Assembly (NCBI GenBank): GCA_946480465.1 | Contig: CAMLJY010000011.1 | Coordinates: 62,001-126,000 of the forward strand | Source of the DNA: an uncultured Burkholderiales bacterium | GTDB taxonomy: Bacteria > Pseudomonadota > Gammaproteobacteria > Burkholderiales > Burkholderiaceae | DNA: 64,000 nt | Direction: 5' to 3' | In this document: positions 10,834 to 20,181 of the stretch, piece by piece | Layout of the letters: each line of letters starts with the position of its first letter | Position numbering within the stretch: the stretch's first letter is position 1 | Position numbers and translations under genes: made by a program | Notes under the pieces: generated by a model | Told to the model about the DNA's origin: nothing | Seen by the model: only the letters and a program-made list of their open reading frames with translations | The model's database searches: none

Positions 10834-12362
10834 GCGGCACGGAACAGGACAAGCCGCGCGACGAGCGCGACGCGGAATCGGCGGCCGACAGGCGCCAGCG
10901 CGAAAAGGTGGAACAGCTGCTGGCGCGTTCGCCGGCACAGGGCTCGGGCAGCGTCACGCTGGCCGACGGCCGGCGGCTGGACTACGGCATCCGTGCGGCC
11001 TTCGTGCCGGTGACACAGGGTGGCATCGGCGCGGAGCGCGGCGAGCTGCAGGCGGCGGTGTTCACCACCGCCTACAGCGTGGCGCCGGCGGCCGGCACGC
11101 TGCGGCCGGTGTGCTTCGTCTTCAACGGCGGCCCGGGCTCGGCATCGATCTGGCTGCACCTGGGCGCGCTCGGCCCGAAACGCGTGCCGATCGCCGAGGA
11201 CGGCTCGCTGCCGCGTGCGCCGTACACCCTGGTCGACAACCCGCTGACCTGGCTGGAGCACTTCGATCTGGTCTTCATCGATCCGCCGCACACCGGCTAC
11301 TCGCTGGCCGTGAGCGATGCGGCGCGCAAGGCCGTGCTGTCGGTCGACGGCGACGTCGACGCGCTGGCCGAGGTGATGCGCGCCTGGCTGGCCGCCAACG
11401 GCCGCTACGGCGCGCCGCTGTACCTGGCCGGGGAAAGCTACGGCACCACGCGTGGCGCCGCGCTGGCGGACAAGATGATCGCCGCCGGCCTGGCCTTCGA
11501 CGGCGTGATCCTGGTGTCCTGCGCGATGGACCTGCAGAGCTTCGTCTTCGCGCCCCGCAACGACCTGCCGCATGCGCTGTTCCTGCCGGCCTTCGCCAAC
11601 GTCGCGCAATACCACGGGCTGCTGAAGGGGCCGCTGGCCGTGTCGCCGCAGGCCGCGCGCGAGGCGGCCGAGGCCTTCGTCTACGACGACTACCTGCAAG
11701 CCCTGCACCGCGGCGCCCGGCTCGACGGCGATGCCCGTCACCGCATCGAGAAGCGCGTCGCCGAATTGACCGGGCTGCCGGCGGCCTTCGTCGCCGAGCG
11801 CAACCTGCGCATCAGCGACCAGGACTTCTTCTTCGAGGCGATGCGGCCGCAGGGCCGCATCATCGGCCGCCTGGAAGCGCGGGTGACCGGCCCAATGGCG
11901 GCGCGCAAGACGCGGGACTGGGAGTTCGACCCCGGCATCGAGTCGCTGAACGCGCCGTACACGACGGCGGCGCTGGCCTTCTATGCGTCCCTGGGCATTC
12001 CGGGCGATGCACGCTACGAGGTGCTGTCCTACGACGTGCACAAGGCCTGGAGCTGGGTGCGCGAAGGGGCGGAAGGCATGCGGGAGGCCAACGGCTTCAC
12101 CAGCACCAGCAACGACCTGGCGCGGGCACTGCGGCGGCGCCCGCACCTGCGGGTCTTCGTCGCCAGCGGCCGCTACGACCTGGGCACGCCGTACTCGGCG
12201 ACCGACTGGTCGCTGGCCCAGCTGGATGCGCCGGCCGACGTGATGGCCCGGGTGACGCACCGCTACTACGACGCGGGCCACATGTTCTACACGCGCGAGG
12301 CGGACCTGCGGCAGCTGAAGGCCGACCTGGCGGCGTGGCTCGCCGAAGGCATCGGCGGTTGA
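10830..12362 (+). CDS. S10 family serine carboxypeptidase-like protein
   Basis: A 510-residue alpha/beta hydrolase of peptidase family S10. The oxyanion region is VFNGGPGSASIWLHLGALGP (about 97-116), the nucleophile Ser is in GESYGTTRGA (about 203-206), the acid in VASGRYDLGTPY and the His in AGHMFYTREA near the C-terminus, so the triad is complete. There is no signal peptide, which is unusual compared with secreted eukaryotic S10 enzymes but normal for bacterial ones. The role is presumably release of C-terminal amino acids from peptides or hydrolysis of a related amide. Overlaps the ammonia-lyase gene by four bases and is the last gene of the operon. Confidence 0.9.
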   Translation: MSGTEQDKPRDERDAESAADRRQREKVEQLLARSPAQGSGSVTLADGRRLDYGIRAAFVPVTQGGIGAERGELQAAVFTTAYSVAPAAGTLRPVCFVFNGGPGSASIWLHLGALGPKRVPIAEDGSLPRAPYTLVDNPLTWLEHFDLVFIDPPHTGYSLAVSDAARKAVLSVDGDVDALAEVMRAWLAANGRYGAPLYLAGESYGTTRGAALADKMIAAGLAFDGVILVSCAMDLQSFVFAPRNDLPHALFLPAFANVAQYHGLLKGPLAVSPQAAREAAEAFVYDDYLQALHRGARLDGDARHRIEKRVAELTGLPAAFVAERNLRISDQDFFFEAMRPQGRIIGRLEARVTGPMAARKTRDWEFDPGIESLNAPYTTAALAFYASLGIPGDARYEVLSYDVHKAWSWVREGAEGMREANGFTSTSNDLARALRRRPHLRVFVASGRYDLGTPYSATDWSLAQLDAPADVMARVTHRYYDAGHMFYTREADLRQLKADLAAWLAEGIGG

Positions 12363-12399
12363 TGCGCGCCTCCGGCTGCGGAGTTAGGGGTTGACGCGT

Positions 12400-12608
12400 A
12401 CGCGGCGCCCCTCAACGCCGGGCGATCTGCCGTGGAATACACCACAGGCGTAAAAGTTCCTCTGGTTTTTCACGGATGCAGCGCTGGCCCGGCGGGCGTA
12501 GTCTGCACTTGCTGCTGTGCCGGAACCGATGCTTCCGGCCTCCATACAGCGGCGAAAGCGATGAGGAGCATTGCCCCTGGTGCTGCCCGCACCAGGGGTC
12601 TTTTTTGC
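12400..12608 (+). ncRNA. possible small RNA or long 3' UTR ending in a strong terminator
   Basis: Between the S10 peptidase stop and the convergent diguanylate cyclase lie about 260 bases without an ORF I believe. They hold a perfect 7-bp hairpin (GCCGGAA / TTCCGGC, 12519-12539) and then the intrinsic terminator listed separately. A TTGACG at about 12393 could be a -35 box, but no convincing -10 follows. Either a separate sRNA or a structured 3' UTR from which an sRNA is processed would fit. Ends are approximate; no known RNA family was recognised. Confidence 0.3.
12574..12607 (+). terminator. intrinsic terminator
   Basis: Perfect 10-bp stem CCCCTGGTGC / GCACCAGGGG (12574-12583 with 12589-12598), five-base loop TGCCC, then TCTTTTTT. 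Strong rho-independent terminator for plus-strand transcription from the dioxygenase-lyase-S10 operon or a small RNA. Confidence 0.9.
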
Positions 12609-12624
12609 CTTGAGCGTCCGCCCC

Positions 12625-13719
12625 TTACTGAAGCATTTCGACGCGGTTGCGGCCGTTGCGCTTGGCCTGGTAGAGCGCGGCGTCGGCGTTGTGCACCAGC
12701 GTGGCCGAGCCGGCACCGGCCAAGGGCACACTGGCCGCCACGCCGATGCTCACGCTGATGGGGTAGCCCCCTTCGACCAGGCTGCCGAAGTCGGTGCTGG
12801 CGACCGCGCGGCGGATCAGCTCGGCCATTTCCAGCGCACCGGACGAGCCGGTGCCGGGCAGCACCACCGCGAATTCCTCGCCGCCATAGCGCGCGGCCAT
12901 GTCACCGGCACGGCGCACGTTGTCGCGGATGATGCGGCCCACGCGGGCGAGGAAGCCGTCGCCGATCTGGTGGCCGAACAAGTCGTTCAGCGCCTTGAAG
13001 TGGTCGACGTCGATCATCATCAGCGCCAACGGCGCGCCGTCGCGCAGCGCGCGGTACCACTCCTTCTGCAGCGTGGCATCGAACTGGCGGCGGTTGGGCA
13101 GGCCGGTCAGCGCGTCGGTGGATGCCAGCGCGGACAGCTCGGCGTTGGCCTGGCCCAGCGCCTCTTCCGCGCGGCGGCGCTGCTCGGCGTCGCGCAGCGT
13201 CACCAGGTAGTCGCCCAGGCCATTGCCGGGTGGCAGCGTGGCGACGCGCGCTTCCACCCAGCGCGTGCCGCCGTCGCGCCGCAGCGCGCGGAACAAGTCG
13301 GGGCCGCGGCCGTTCTGCGCGGCTTTCGTGAAGTGGCGGGCGATGAAGGCGGCGCGCTCTTCCGGCACCAGCAGCTCGGCCAGCGTGTGGCCTTGCAGGT
13401 CCTGCGGTGCGCAGCCGAGCAGCGCGTCGGTCGCGGGCGAGGCGTAGCGGATCGCCAAATCGGCATCTACCGCGACGATCAGGTCGCCCGAATGCTCGGC
13501 CAGCAGCTTGAAGCGGGCATCGGCCTCGGCCGCGCTGCGGGTCACCAGCGCGAGGCGGCGGCCGTCGGTCAGCGTGATGCCGTGGCTGCGTGCCGCGGCG
13601 GGGGCACCCCGGTGCAGGCGATTGGTCACCACAGGGCGGCCGTGCGTGTCGGCCAATGCAAAGCCCAGCCCCAGGCCCTCGAGCAGTTGCGCCAGCGCAC
13701 GGAAATCCGCCTCGTTCAA
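12625..13719 (-). CDS. PAS-domain diguanylate cyclase
   Basis: A 364-residue soluble enzyme making cyclic di-GMP from two GTP. A PAS domain (about 70-190, RFKLLAEHSGDLIVAVDADL...) precedes a GGDEF domain (about 200-364) with DALTGLPNRRQF, MMIDVDHFKALND and the active-site loop YGGEEF. The inhibitory I-site is present as RAGD five residues before GGEEF, so product feedback is expected. The ATG at 13719 overlaps the stop of the MFS gene by four bases, making this the last gene of a coupled operon. The shorter N-terminal part (1-65) could be a second, degenerate sensory module. Confidence 0.93.
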   Translation of the reverse strand: MNEADFRALAQLLEGLGLGFALADTHGRPVVTNRLHRGAPAAARSHGITLTDGRRLALVTRSAAEADARFKLLAEHSGDLIVAVDADLAIRYASPATDALLGCAPQDLQGHTLAELLVPEERAAFIARHFTKAAQNGRGPDLFRALRRDGGTRWVEARVATLPPGNGLGDYLVTLRDAEQRRRAEEALGQANAELSALASTDALTGLPNRRQFDATLQKEWYRALRDGAPLALMMIDVDHFKALNDLFGHQIGDGFLARVGRIIRDNVRRAGDMAARYGGEEFAVVLPGTGSSGALEMAELIRRAVASTDFGSLVEGGYPISVSIGVAASVPLAGAGSATLVHNADAALYQAKRNGRNRVEMLQ

Positions 13720-15041
13720 CGCGTGGTCCCCCCTCCTGCACTCTCGGCAGCGGCATCGTCGCGTACCAGCCGATCGCGACGTGCCAGGTCGGGGAACAGC
13801 TTAATCCACGCCAACACCACCAGCATCGTGCCGATGCCGCCGGCGACCACCGAGCCCACGGGTCCGAGCCACGCTGCGGTGGCGCCGGACTCGAATTCTC
13901 CCAGCTGATTGCTGGCGCCGATAAAGACCGAGTTGATTGCACTGACTCGGCCGCGCATCTCGTCCGGCGTTTCCAGCTGCACCAGCGTGTGGCGGATGAC
14001 GACGCTGATCATGTCCACCACGCCCGACAGTGCCAGCGCCGCCAGGGAGAGCCAGAAGCTGTGCGACAGCCCGAACGCCACCATCGCGACGCCGTACACC
14101 GCCACGGAGCCGAACAGCCAGCGCCCGCTGCGGCGCTGGATGGGCCAGCGCGCCAGTGCCAGCGAGCTGAGCAGCGCGCCCACCGCCGGCGCGCCGCGCA
14201 GCAGGCCCAGGCCGGTGGGCCCGACCTGCAGGATGTCCTTCGCGAAGATCGGCAGCAGCGCCGTGGCGCCACCCAGCAGCACCGCGAACAGGTCCAGCGA
14301 CACCGCGCCCAGCATCGTCTTGCGGGTCCAGATGAAGCGGGCGCCGGCCAGCATCGATGCCCAGGACATGCGCTCGGCCGCCCGCTGCGCCGGCCGCGGG
14401 TGCAGGCCCAGCACGGCCACCACTGCCACCGTGAAGCCTGCGGCCGAGATGCCGTAGACCAGCGTCGCGCCGGCGTCTTGGCCCGCGGCGGGCGCGGCCG
14501 CGCCCAGCAGCGCCGGGCCCGCGGCGTAGAGCACGCCACCCAGCGCCGGGCCGGCGATGATGGCGCCCTGCAGCGCGGTGGACGCCATGGCCACCGCGCG
14601 CGGCAGCAGCCCGACCGGGACCAGCTGCGGCAGCAGCGCCTGCGAGGCCGGCATCTGGAAGGCCCGCACGCCGCCCAGCACCAGCGACAGCAGCAGCAGG
14701 GCGTTGCGTCCCAGCAGGTGCTGGTGCGATCCCGCGGCCAGCGCGGCTGCCGCCAGCAGCTGCACCCCCATCGCCGCGGCCAGCACGCGCTTGCGGTCGC
14801 TGCCGTCGACGATGTGGCCGGCCGGCAGCGCCAGCAACAGGGCGGGCAGGAACTGCGCCAAGCCGACCAGCCCCAGGTCCCAGGCGCTGCCGGTCAGGTC
14901 GTACATCTGCCAGCCCAGCGCGACCATCATCATCTGCGCCGCGGCGGTGGAGGCCAGCCGCGCGCTCCAGAAGCGCATGAAGTCGGGCAGCCGCAGCAGC
15001 GATTCGTCGGGTGGCGCGGCCGCTGCGGGTGGTCCGGTCAT
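13716..15041 (-). CDS. MFS transporter, EntS-like (MFS_3) family
   Basis: A 441-residue membrane protein with about 11-12 hydrophobic helices. LPDFMRFWSARLASTAAAQMMMVALGWQMYDLTG at the N-terminus and the loop GHIVDGSDRKRVL between helices 2 and 3 (the MFS A-motif position) resemble the EntS/MFS_3 exporters, which export siderophores or drugs. The C-terminal half carries DEMRGRVSAINSVFIGASNQLGEFESG, also typical. Start and stop overlap the neighbouring mdlB-like and cyclase genes by four bases each. Substrate unknown; an export role fits its ABC exporter neighbours. Confidence 0.88.
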   Translation of the reverse strand: MTGPPAAAAPPDESLLRLPDFMRFWSARLASTAAAQMMMVALGWQMYDLTGSAWDLGLVGLAQFLPALLLALPAGHIVDGSDRKRVLAAAMGVQLLAAAALAAGSHQHLLGRNALLLLSLVLGGVRAFQMPASQALLPQLVPVGLLPRAVAMASTALQGAIIAGPALGGVLYAAGPALLGAAAPAAGQDAGATLVYGISAAGFTVAVVAVLGLHPRPAQRAAERMSWASMLAGARFIWTRKTMLGAVSLDLFAVLLGGATALLPIFAKDILQVGPTGLGLLRGAPAVGALLSSLALARWPIQRRSGRWLFGSVAVYGVAMVAFGLSHSFWLSLAALALSGVVDMISVVIRHTLVQLETPDEMRGRVSAINSVFIGASNQLGEFESGATAAWLGPVGSVVAGGIGTMLVVLAWIKLFPDLARRDRLVRDDAAAESAGGGTTR

Positions 15042-16843
15042 TCGTCCTCGTCCAGTGCTTCCAGTTGCTGCAGCTGCACCAGGCGCTGGTACAGGCCCCC
15101 GTCGATCGCCATCAAGGCCGCGTGCGTGCCGCGTTCGGCGATGTGGCCGTGGTTCAGCACGACGATCTCGTCGGCATCGCGGATGGTCGACAGGCGGTGG
15201 GCGATGGCCACCACGGTCACGCGTCCCCGCAAGCCGGCCAGCGCGCGCTGCACCACGCCTTCGGTCTCGCTGTCGATGTGGGAGGTGGCCTCGTCGAGGA
15301 AGAGGATCTTCGGCTGGCCGGCCAGCGCGCGGGTGATGGCGATCAGCTGCTTCTCGCCCACCGCCAGCCGCGCGCCGCCTTCCCCAAGCGGCGTGTCGTA
15401 GCCGCGCTCCAGCCGGCGGATGAAGCCATCGGCGTGGGCGGCGCGGGCGGCCGCCTCGATCTGCTCGGCGCTCAGGCCGCGGCCCATGTCGATGTTCTCG
15501 CGCGCGCTGGCGGCGAGCAGGAAGGGCTCCTGCGGGACCAGGCCCACGGCGCGGCGGAAGTCTTCGTCGCCCAGGCGCTCGATGGGCTGCCCGTCGATGG
15601 CCAGCGTGCCGGGTGGTGCATCGTAGAAGCGCAGCAGCAGGGACAGCAGCGTGCTCTTGCCCGAGCCCGTGTGCCCGACGATGCCGACGAAGCGGCCGGC
15701 GGCGATCTCGAGGTTCAGGCCGTGCAGCACCGGCCGTCCGGGCAGGTAAGCGAAGTCGAGCCCGCGCACGCTGATGGCGCCCGCCGTCACCTGCGCCTGC
15801 GACTGCGGTTTTGGCGCCTCCGCCTCGTCCAGCAGCGTGTTGACGCGCGCCGCCGCCACCATCGCCTGCTGCAGCTGCGAGAACTGCATCGTGATCTGGA
15901 TCAGCGGCTCGACCACCCGCGAGATGTAGCTGACGAAGGCGTAGAGCACGCCCACCTCGATGCCCGACAGGCCGCCGGCCACCTGCCCGCTGCGCCAGCT
16001 GAAGACGCCGATCACCGCGCCCAGCATCGCCACGTTCAGCAGGTCCAGCGCCGGGCGCAGCAGCCAGGCATTGGCGCGCAGCTCCAGCCGGCGCGCCTCG
16101 TAGTGCGCGGCGTTGGTGGCGGCGAAGCGCTGGGCGAAGGTGGTGGCTGCGCCGCTGGCCTGCACCACCGCCATGCCGGAGATGGACTCGGCCGCTTGCG
16201 CATTCAGGTCGCTGCGCAGCGCTCGGCTCTTCGTCACCGCCGGCGCCGACAGGCGCTGGTAGAGCCAGACGATGCCGAAGACCGCGGGCACCAGCAGCGC
16301 GACGATCAGCATCAGCCGCCAGTCCAGCCAGGCCATCATCGCCATCATCCCGACGAGCGTGATGATGCTGTCGAGCATCACGAACAGCACCTGCACGTAC
16401 AGCGTCTTCACCGCCTCGGTGTCGTTGGTGACGCGGCTGACCAGCTGGCCGGTGATGGCACCGTCGAAGAAGCGCATCGGCAGCCGCAGCACGTGGCCGT
16501 AGACCGATTCGCGGATGCGCTGCACGGAGCGCATCGCCAGCCCCGCCAGCCGCACCAGCTGCCCGTAACGCAGCCAGCTGGCCAGGCAGCCGGTGACCAG
16601 CGCGCCGCCGAGCAGGCCGACGATGGCGGGCAGGTCCGCTTCGCGCGGCAGCAGGTAGCGGTCGATGAAGGCCTTGCCCAGCAGCGGGCCCAGTGCTTCC
16701 AGCGCCGCGGCGATGGCCAGCCAGGCCAGCGCACCCTTCAGCAGCCCGATCTCGGGCAGGGCGGCGCGCAGCAGCAGCTGCAGCGCCGCGCGGCGCTCGC
16801 CCGAGGGTGCTGGCTTGTCGTTCGGCACGGGGTCACTCGGCAT
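15038..16843 (-). CDS. mdlB: ABC exporter half-transporter, MdlB/SmdB type
   Basis: A 601-residue fused membrane (about 30-320) and ATPase (about 355-590) protein. Walker A GHTGSGKSTLL, Q-loop VPQEPFLL, Walker B ILFLDEATSHID and the H-loop AHRLST are intact. The signature is LAVGEKQL rather than LSGGQ, as in E. coli MdlB, which also departs from consensus. It likely pairs with the adjacent MdlA-like subunit as a heterodimeric multidrug or lipid-type exporter in the inner membrane. Its start overlaps the mdlA-like gene by 11 bases and its stop overlaps the MFS start by four. Symbol by resemblance and gene pairing. Confidence 0.85.
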   Translation of the reverse strand: MPSDPVPNDKPAPSGERRAALQLLLRAALPEIGLLKGALAWLAIAAALEALGPLLGKAFIDRYLLPREADLPAIVGLLGGALVTGCLASWLRYGQLVRLAGLAMRSVQRIRESVYGHVLRLPMRFFDGAITGQLVSRVTNDTEAVKTLYVQVLFVMLDSIITLVGMMAMMAWLDWRLMLIVALLVPAVFGIVWLYQRLSAPAVTKSRALRSDLNAQAAESISGMAVVQASGAATTFAQRFAATNAAHYEARRLELRANAWLLRPALDLLNVAMLGAVIGVFSWRSGQVAGGLSGIEVGVLYAFVSYISRVVEPLIQITMQFSQLQQAMVAAARVNTLLDEAEAPKPQSQAQVTAGAISVRGLDFAYLPGRPVLHGLNLEIAAGRFVGIVGHTGSGKSTLLSLLLRFYDAPPGTLAIDGQPIERLGDEDFRRAVGLVPQEPFLLAASARENIDMGRGLSAEQIEAAARAAHADGFIRRLERGYDTPLGEGGARLAVGEKQLIAITRALAGQPKILFLDEATSHIDSETEGVVQRALAGLRGRVTVVAIAHRLSTIRDADEIVVLNHGHIAERGTHAALMAIDGGLYQRLVQLQQLEALDEDE

Positions 16844-18575
16844 CGAGCGAGGCCTCCAGCTGCTGCACGCGCCATTGCGTGGCGTACCAGCCGTCGTGAT
16901 CGACCAGCTCGCGGTGCGTGCCGCGCTCGGTCACGTGGCCATGGCGCAGCACCACGATCTGGTCGGCGTCCAGCAGCGTCGACAGGCGGTGGCTGGCGAT
17001 GATGACGGTGCGCCCCTGGCGCGCCTGGCGCAGCGCGCCGAGGATCTGCGCCTCGGTCGCGGTGTCGACCGCCGACAGCGCGTCGTCCAGCAGCAGCAGC
17101 GGCGCATCGGCCAGCAGTGCACGGGCGATGGCTACGCGCTGGCGCTGCCCGCCGGACAGCGTGACGCCACGCTCGCCCACCGGCGTGTCGTAGCCCTGGG
17201 GCAGGCGCTGGATGTCGTCGTGCACCGCGGCCTGGCGGGCCGCGGCCTCGATCTGCTCCCGGCTGGCATCGGGACGGGCGAGGGCGATGTTCTCGGCCAC
17301 GCTCGCGGAAAAGAGGAAGGGCTCCTGGGGCACCCAGGCGATGCCCGCGCGCAGCGCCGCCAGCGTGTAGTCGGCCAGTGGCAGCTCGCCCCATCGGAGC
17401 ACGCCCCGCTGCGGGCTCCATTGGCGCAGCAGCAGCTTCAGCAGCGTGCTCTTGCCGGCGCCCGTGGGCCCGACCAGGCCCAGCGTCTGGCCCGAGGGCA
17501 GGTGCAGCGACACGTCCTGCAGGGCGGGGGCGGCCTGCCCGGGGTAGCTGAAGTGCACGCCCTGCAGGTCGATGGGACCCGGCAGCACCTGCTCGATGCG
17601 GCCGTGGTCGTCCACCGTCAGCGGCTCGGCCAGCACCGGCTCCAGCCGGCCCCAGGCGGCGCGGCCGCGCTCGATCAGCGCCAGCACCCAACCGGCGGCG
17701 AACATCGGCCAGATCAGCTGGCCCAGGTACATGCCGAAGCTGGTGAGCTGGCCCACCGTCATCTCGCCGCGCCACACCAGCCAGCCGCCGAAGCCCAGTG
17801 CCAGCACGATGGCCGCCGTCAGCGTGAAGCCCACCGCCGGCTCGTAGGTGGCTTCCCAGCGCTGCGATTGGTAGGCGGCGTCGGCCGCGTCTTTTGAGAG
17901 TTGGGAGAATCGCTGGCCGCTGCGTGCTTCCAGTCCCAGCGCGCGCAGCGTGCGCACGCCGGCGAAGGTCTCCTGCACGTGGTCGTTGAGCTGGCCGAAG
18001 GCGGTGAGCGCCTGGCGCGAGGCGTCGTGCACGTGGCGCGAGATCCACCAGAACGACAGCGCCATCGCCGGAAAGGGCAGCAGCACCACCAGGCCCAGGC
18101 GCCAGTCCACGCCCAGCGTCATCATGCCGACGACCAGCAGCAGGGTCAGCGTGCCGTCGAAGCCGGCGAGCATCGCTTCGCCCGCGGCCATCTCGACCGC
18201 GTCGACGTCGTTGGTGGCCAGTGCCATCAGGTCGCCGGTGCGGCGGGTCTGGAAGAAGAGCGGGCCCTGCAGCGCCAGGCGCTGGTACAGCAGCGCGCGC
18301 AGTTCCACGCCCATCCGGTAGGCCGCGGAATACAGCTGCAGCCGCCAAGCCACCCGCAGGCCGTAGATGGCGAGGCCCGCGGCCAGCAGCAGGCCCACCT
18401 CGCGCAGCAGGGCGTCACCGTGCAGCTGCCGCGCGACCAGCGCGTCCACCATGCGGCCGACCTGCCGCGGCAGCCAGACGATCAGCACCGCGATGCCGAC
18501 CAGCATCACCCCCGACGCGGCATAGGCGCGCCAATGGCGAAGCACGAAGCCACCGATCAGGCGGGAGAGCGACAT
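16833..18575 (-). CDS. mdlA: ABC exporter half-transporter, MdlA/SmdA type
   Basis: A 580-residue half-transporter with six membrane helices (about 15-300) and an ATPase domain (about 330-570). Walker A GPTGAGKSTLL, canonical signature LSGGQRQRVAIARALL and H-loop SHRLST are present. Walker B reads LLLLDDALSAVD, so the usual catalytic Glu is Asp; the same change is found in E. coli MdlA, and it makes one of the two ATP sites of the heterodimer weak. Starts 74 bases after the SDR gene on the same strand and overlaps mdlB. Substrate not known. Confidence 0.85.
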   Translation of the reverse strand: MSLSRLIGGFVLRHWRAYAASGVMLVGIAVLIVWLPRQVGRMVDALVARQLHGDALLREVGLLLAAGLAIYGLRVAWRLQLYSAAYRMGVELRALLYQRLALQGPLFFQTRRTGDLMALATNDVDAVEMAAGEAMLAGFDGTLTLLLVVGMMTLGVDWRLGLVVLLPFPAMALSFWWISRHVHDASRQALTAFGQLNDHVQETFAGVRTLRALGLEARSGQRFSQLSKDAADAAYQSQRWEATYEPAVGFTLTAAIVLALGFGGWLVWRGEMTVGQLTSFGMYLGQLIWPMFAAGWVLALIERGRAAWGRLEPVLAEPLTVDDHGRIEQVLPGPIDLQGVHFSYPGQAAPALQDVSLHLPSGQTLGLVGPTGAGKSTLLKLLLRQWSPQRGVLRWGELPLADYTLAALRAGIAWVPQEPFLFSASVAENIALARPDASREQIEAAARQAAVHDDIQRLPQGYDTPVGERGVTLSGGQRQRVAIARALLADAPLLLLDDALSAVDTATEAQILGALRQARQGRTVIIASHRLSTLLDADQIVVLRHGHVTERGTHRELVDHDGWYATQWRVQQLEASLDAE

Positions 18576-18648
18576 GGGGAGGGCCGGGGCCCGGGACTTG
18601 TGCCGACCCCGGTGCCGCGCCGGCCGTGCAGCGCGAAGGCGGCGGATT

Positions 18649-19407
18649 CTACGTGCGCAGGTCGGCGATGGTTTCGGTGCCGAAGTCAGCCCTGTGCAGG
18701 CGCTCGAGCAGGGCGCGCGCGCAGGCTTCGGGCGTGACCAGCAGCCCGTCGGACTGCAGCTTCACGAAGCGCTCGCGCTCAGGAAAGCGGGCCGGATCGG
18801 CCGAGCGCAACTCGACCTGCATGTCGGTGTCGATCACGCCCGGTGCCATCGAGACGATGTGCGCCGGGTTGGCTTCGCCCGCCTGCTCCAGCGCCAGCGC
18901 GCGGCTGAAGTGGTCCAGCCCCGCCTTCGCCGCGCAGTAGGCCGCGCTGCCGGCCATCGCCCGGCGGCCCAGGCCGGACGAGATGTTGAGTACGCGGCGC
19001 TGGCCGCCCCAGGTCGAGGTGACGTCCAGGAACGTGGCCGACAGCAGCAGCGCCGCCTCCAGCCCCACCCGCAGCGCGTTCGACAAAGCCGGCAGAGGCA
19101 CCTGCTGCAGCGGCGCCCCGCCGCCGATGGCCGCTGCGTTGTTGATCAGCGTGGCGCTGGCGATGTGGTCGGACTCGATGTCCTGCAGCCAGGACCGCAG
19201 GCGCTCGGCCACCGGCAGTGGGTTGTTCAGGTCCAGCGGCCACTGCGCCAGCGCATGGCCGGTGGCCTGGGCACGTTGCTGCAGCGCCGGGTTGTCATGG
19301 CGCGCGATGCCCAGCACGACATGCTCCGGCCGCAGCAGTTGTTCGACCAGCGCCGCGCCGAGGCCGCGCGACGATCCCGTGACGATGTACAGGTGGTGCT
19401 TTTGCAT
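18649..19407 (-). CDS. SDR family oxidoreductase, sepiapterin reductase-like
   Basis: A 252-residue short-chain dehydrogenase. The NADP-binding motif TGSSRGLG (about 10-17), NNAAAIGG, the catalytic Ser in NISSGLG and the YCAAK active-site pair are all present; DLNN after beta-3 fits the cofactor pocket. The closest resemblance is to sepiapterin reductase or benzil reductase-like SDRs (the APGVIDTDMQ block). Substrate cannot be assigned. It lies 25 bases downstream of the pseudouridine synthase gene and 73 upstream of mdlA, so probably in one operon. Confidence 0.87.
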   Translation of the reverse strand: MQKHHLYIVTGSSRGLGAALVEQLLRPEHVVLGIARHDNPALQQRAQATGHALAQWPLDLNNPLPVAERLRSWLQDIESDHIASATLINNAAAIGGGAPLQQVPLPALSNALRVGLEAALLLSATFLDVTSTWGGQRRVLNISSGLGRRAMAGSAAYCAAKAGLDHFSRALALEQAGEANPAHIVSMAPGVIDTDMQVELRSADPARFPERERFVKLQSDGLLVTPEACARALLERLHRADFGTETIADLRT

Positions 19408-19432
19408 GGCGGGCCAGCATACGCCAGCGGCG

Positions 19433-20065
19433 TCAGAAGGGAGGGGCGCTCAGCAGATCGAGCGCATGGCCATGCACCGGGTGCGCCAGCTGCAGCCGGC
19501 TTGCATGCAGCAGCAGGCGTGGCGATGCGGTGGCGATGCCGGGCGGGGCGTACAGCGTGTCGCCCAGGATCGGATGGCCGATCGCCTGCAGGTGCACGCG
19601 CAGCTGGTGCGAGCGGCCGGTGACGGGCTCGAGTCCGACCCGGGTGCGGCCCCGCTCGGGATCCCGGTCCAGCACACGCCAGCGGGTCCGCGAGGGCTTG
19701 CCGCGCTGCGTGTCCACCATCTGTCTTGGCCGGTTCGGCCAGTCGGCGATCAGCGGCAGGTCGATCTCGCCGGCGTCCTCCGGCATCAGCCCGTCGACGA
19801 TCGCGACGTAGGTCTTGGCGACGCGCCGCTCGGCGAAGGCGATGCTGAGCGTGCGCTGGGCGGCGGAGCCTCGGCCAAAGACGATGAGGCCCGAGGTCGC
19901 CATGTCCAGGCGATGCACGATCAACGCGTCCGGGTAGACCGCCTGCAGGCGGGTGGACAGGCAGTCGGCGTTCTCCGGCCCGCGGCCGGGAACGGACAGC
20001 AGGTCCGCCGGCTTGTCGGCGGCGATCAGCGCGTCGTCGGCGTGGACCAGCAGTGGCATCGGCAT
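19433..20065 (-). CDS. RluA family pseudouridine synthase
   Basis: About 210 residues, converting uridines to pseudouridine in structured RNA. The catalytic Asp is in HRLDMATSGLIVFG (about residue 60), and GRSHQLRVHLQAIGHPILGDTLY near the C-terminus is the second family signature. There is no S4 domain, and the length is close to E. coli RluA (219), which modifies 23S rRNA U746 and tRNA U32, so RluA is the likeliest function. Start taken at 20065 (MPMPLLVHADD); the frame is open to 20164 but the extra residues are unlike the family. First gene of the minus-strand operon, divergent from the Spy-like gene. Confidence 0.85.
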   Translation of the reverse strand: MPMPLLVHADDALIAADKPADLLSVPGRGPENADCLSTRLQAVYPDALIVHRLDMATSGLIVFGRGSAAQRTLSIAFAERRVAKTYVAIVDGLMPEDAGEIDLPLIADWPNRPRQMVDTQRGKPSRTRWRVLDRDPERGRTRVGLEPVTGRSHQLRVHLQAIGHPILGDTLYAPPGIATASPRLLLHASRLQLAHPVHGHALDLLSAPPF

Positions 20066-20181
20066 TCGGCTGAGGATAGCGATGAAAAGAAACGATACGC
20101 GGCGAAACCGCGGCGAAAGGACCGCACGCGTCCGTCTTGGGACGATGGCACCCATCCCAACCACCCTCGACGAGGCTTGCG

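Noticed and set aside
13590..15401. 603-residue plus-strand ORF
   Set aside because: Shadow of the MFS and mdlB genes; Gln/Arg/His-rich with no motif.
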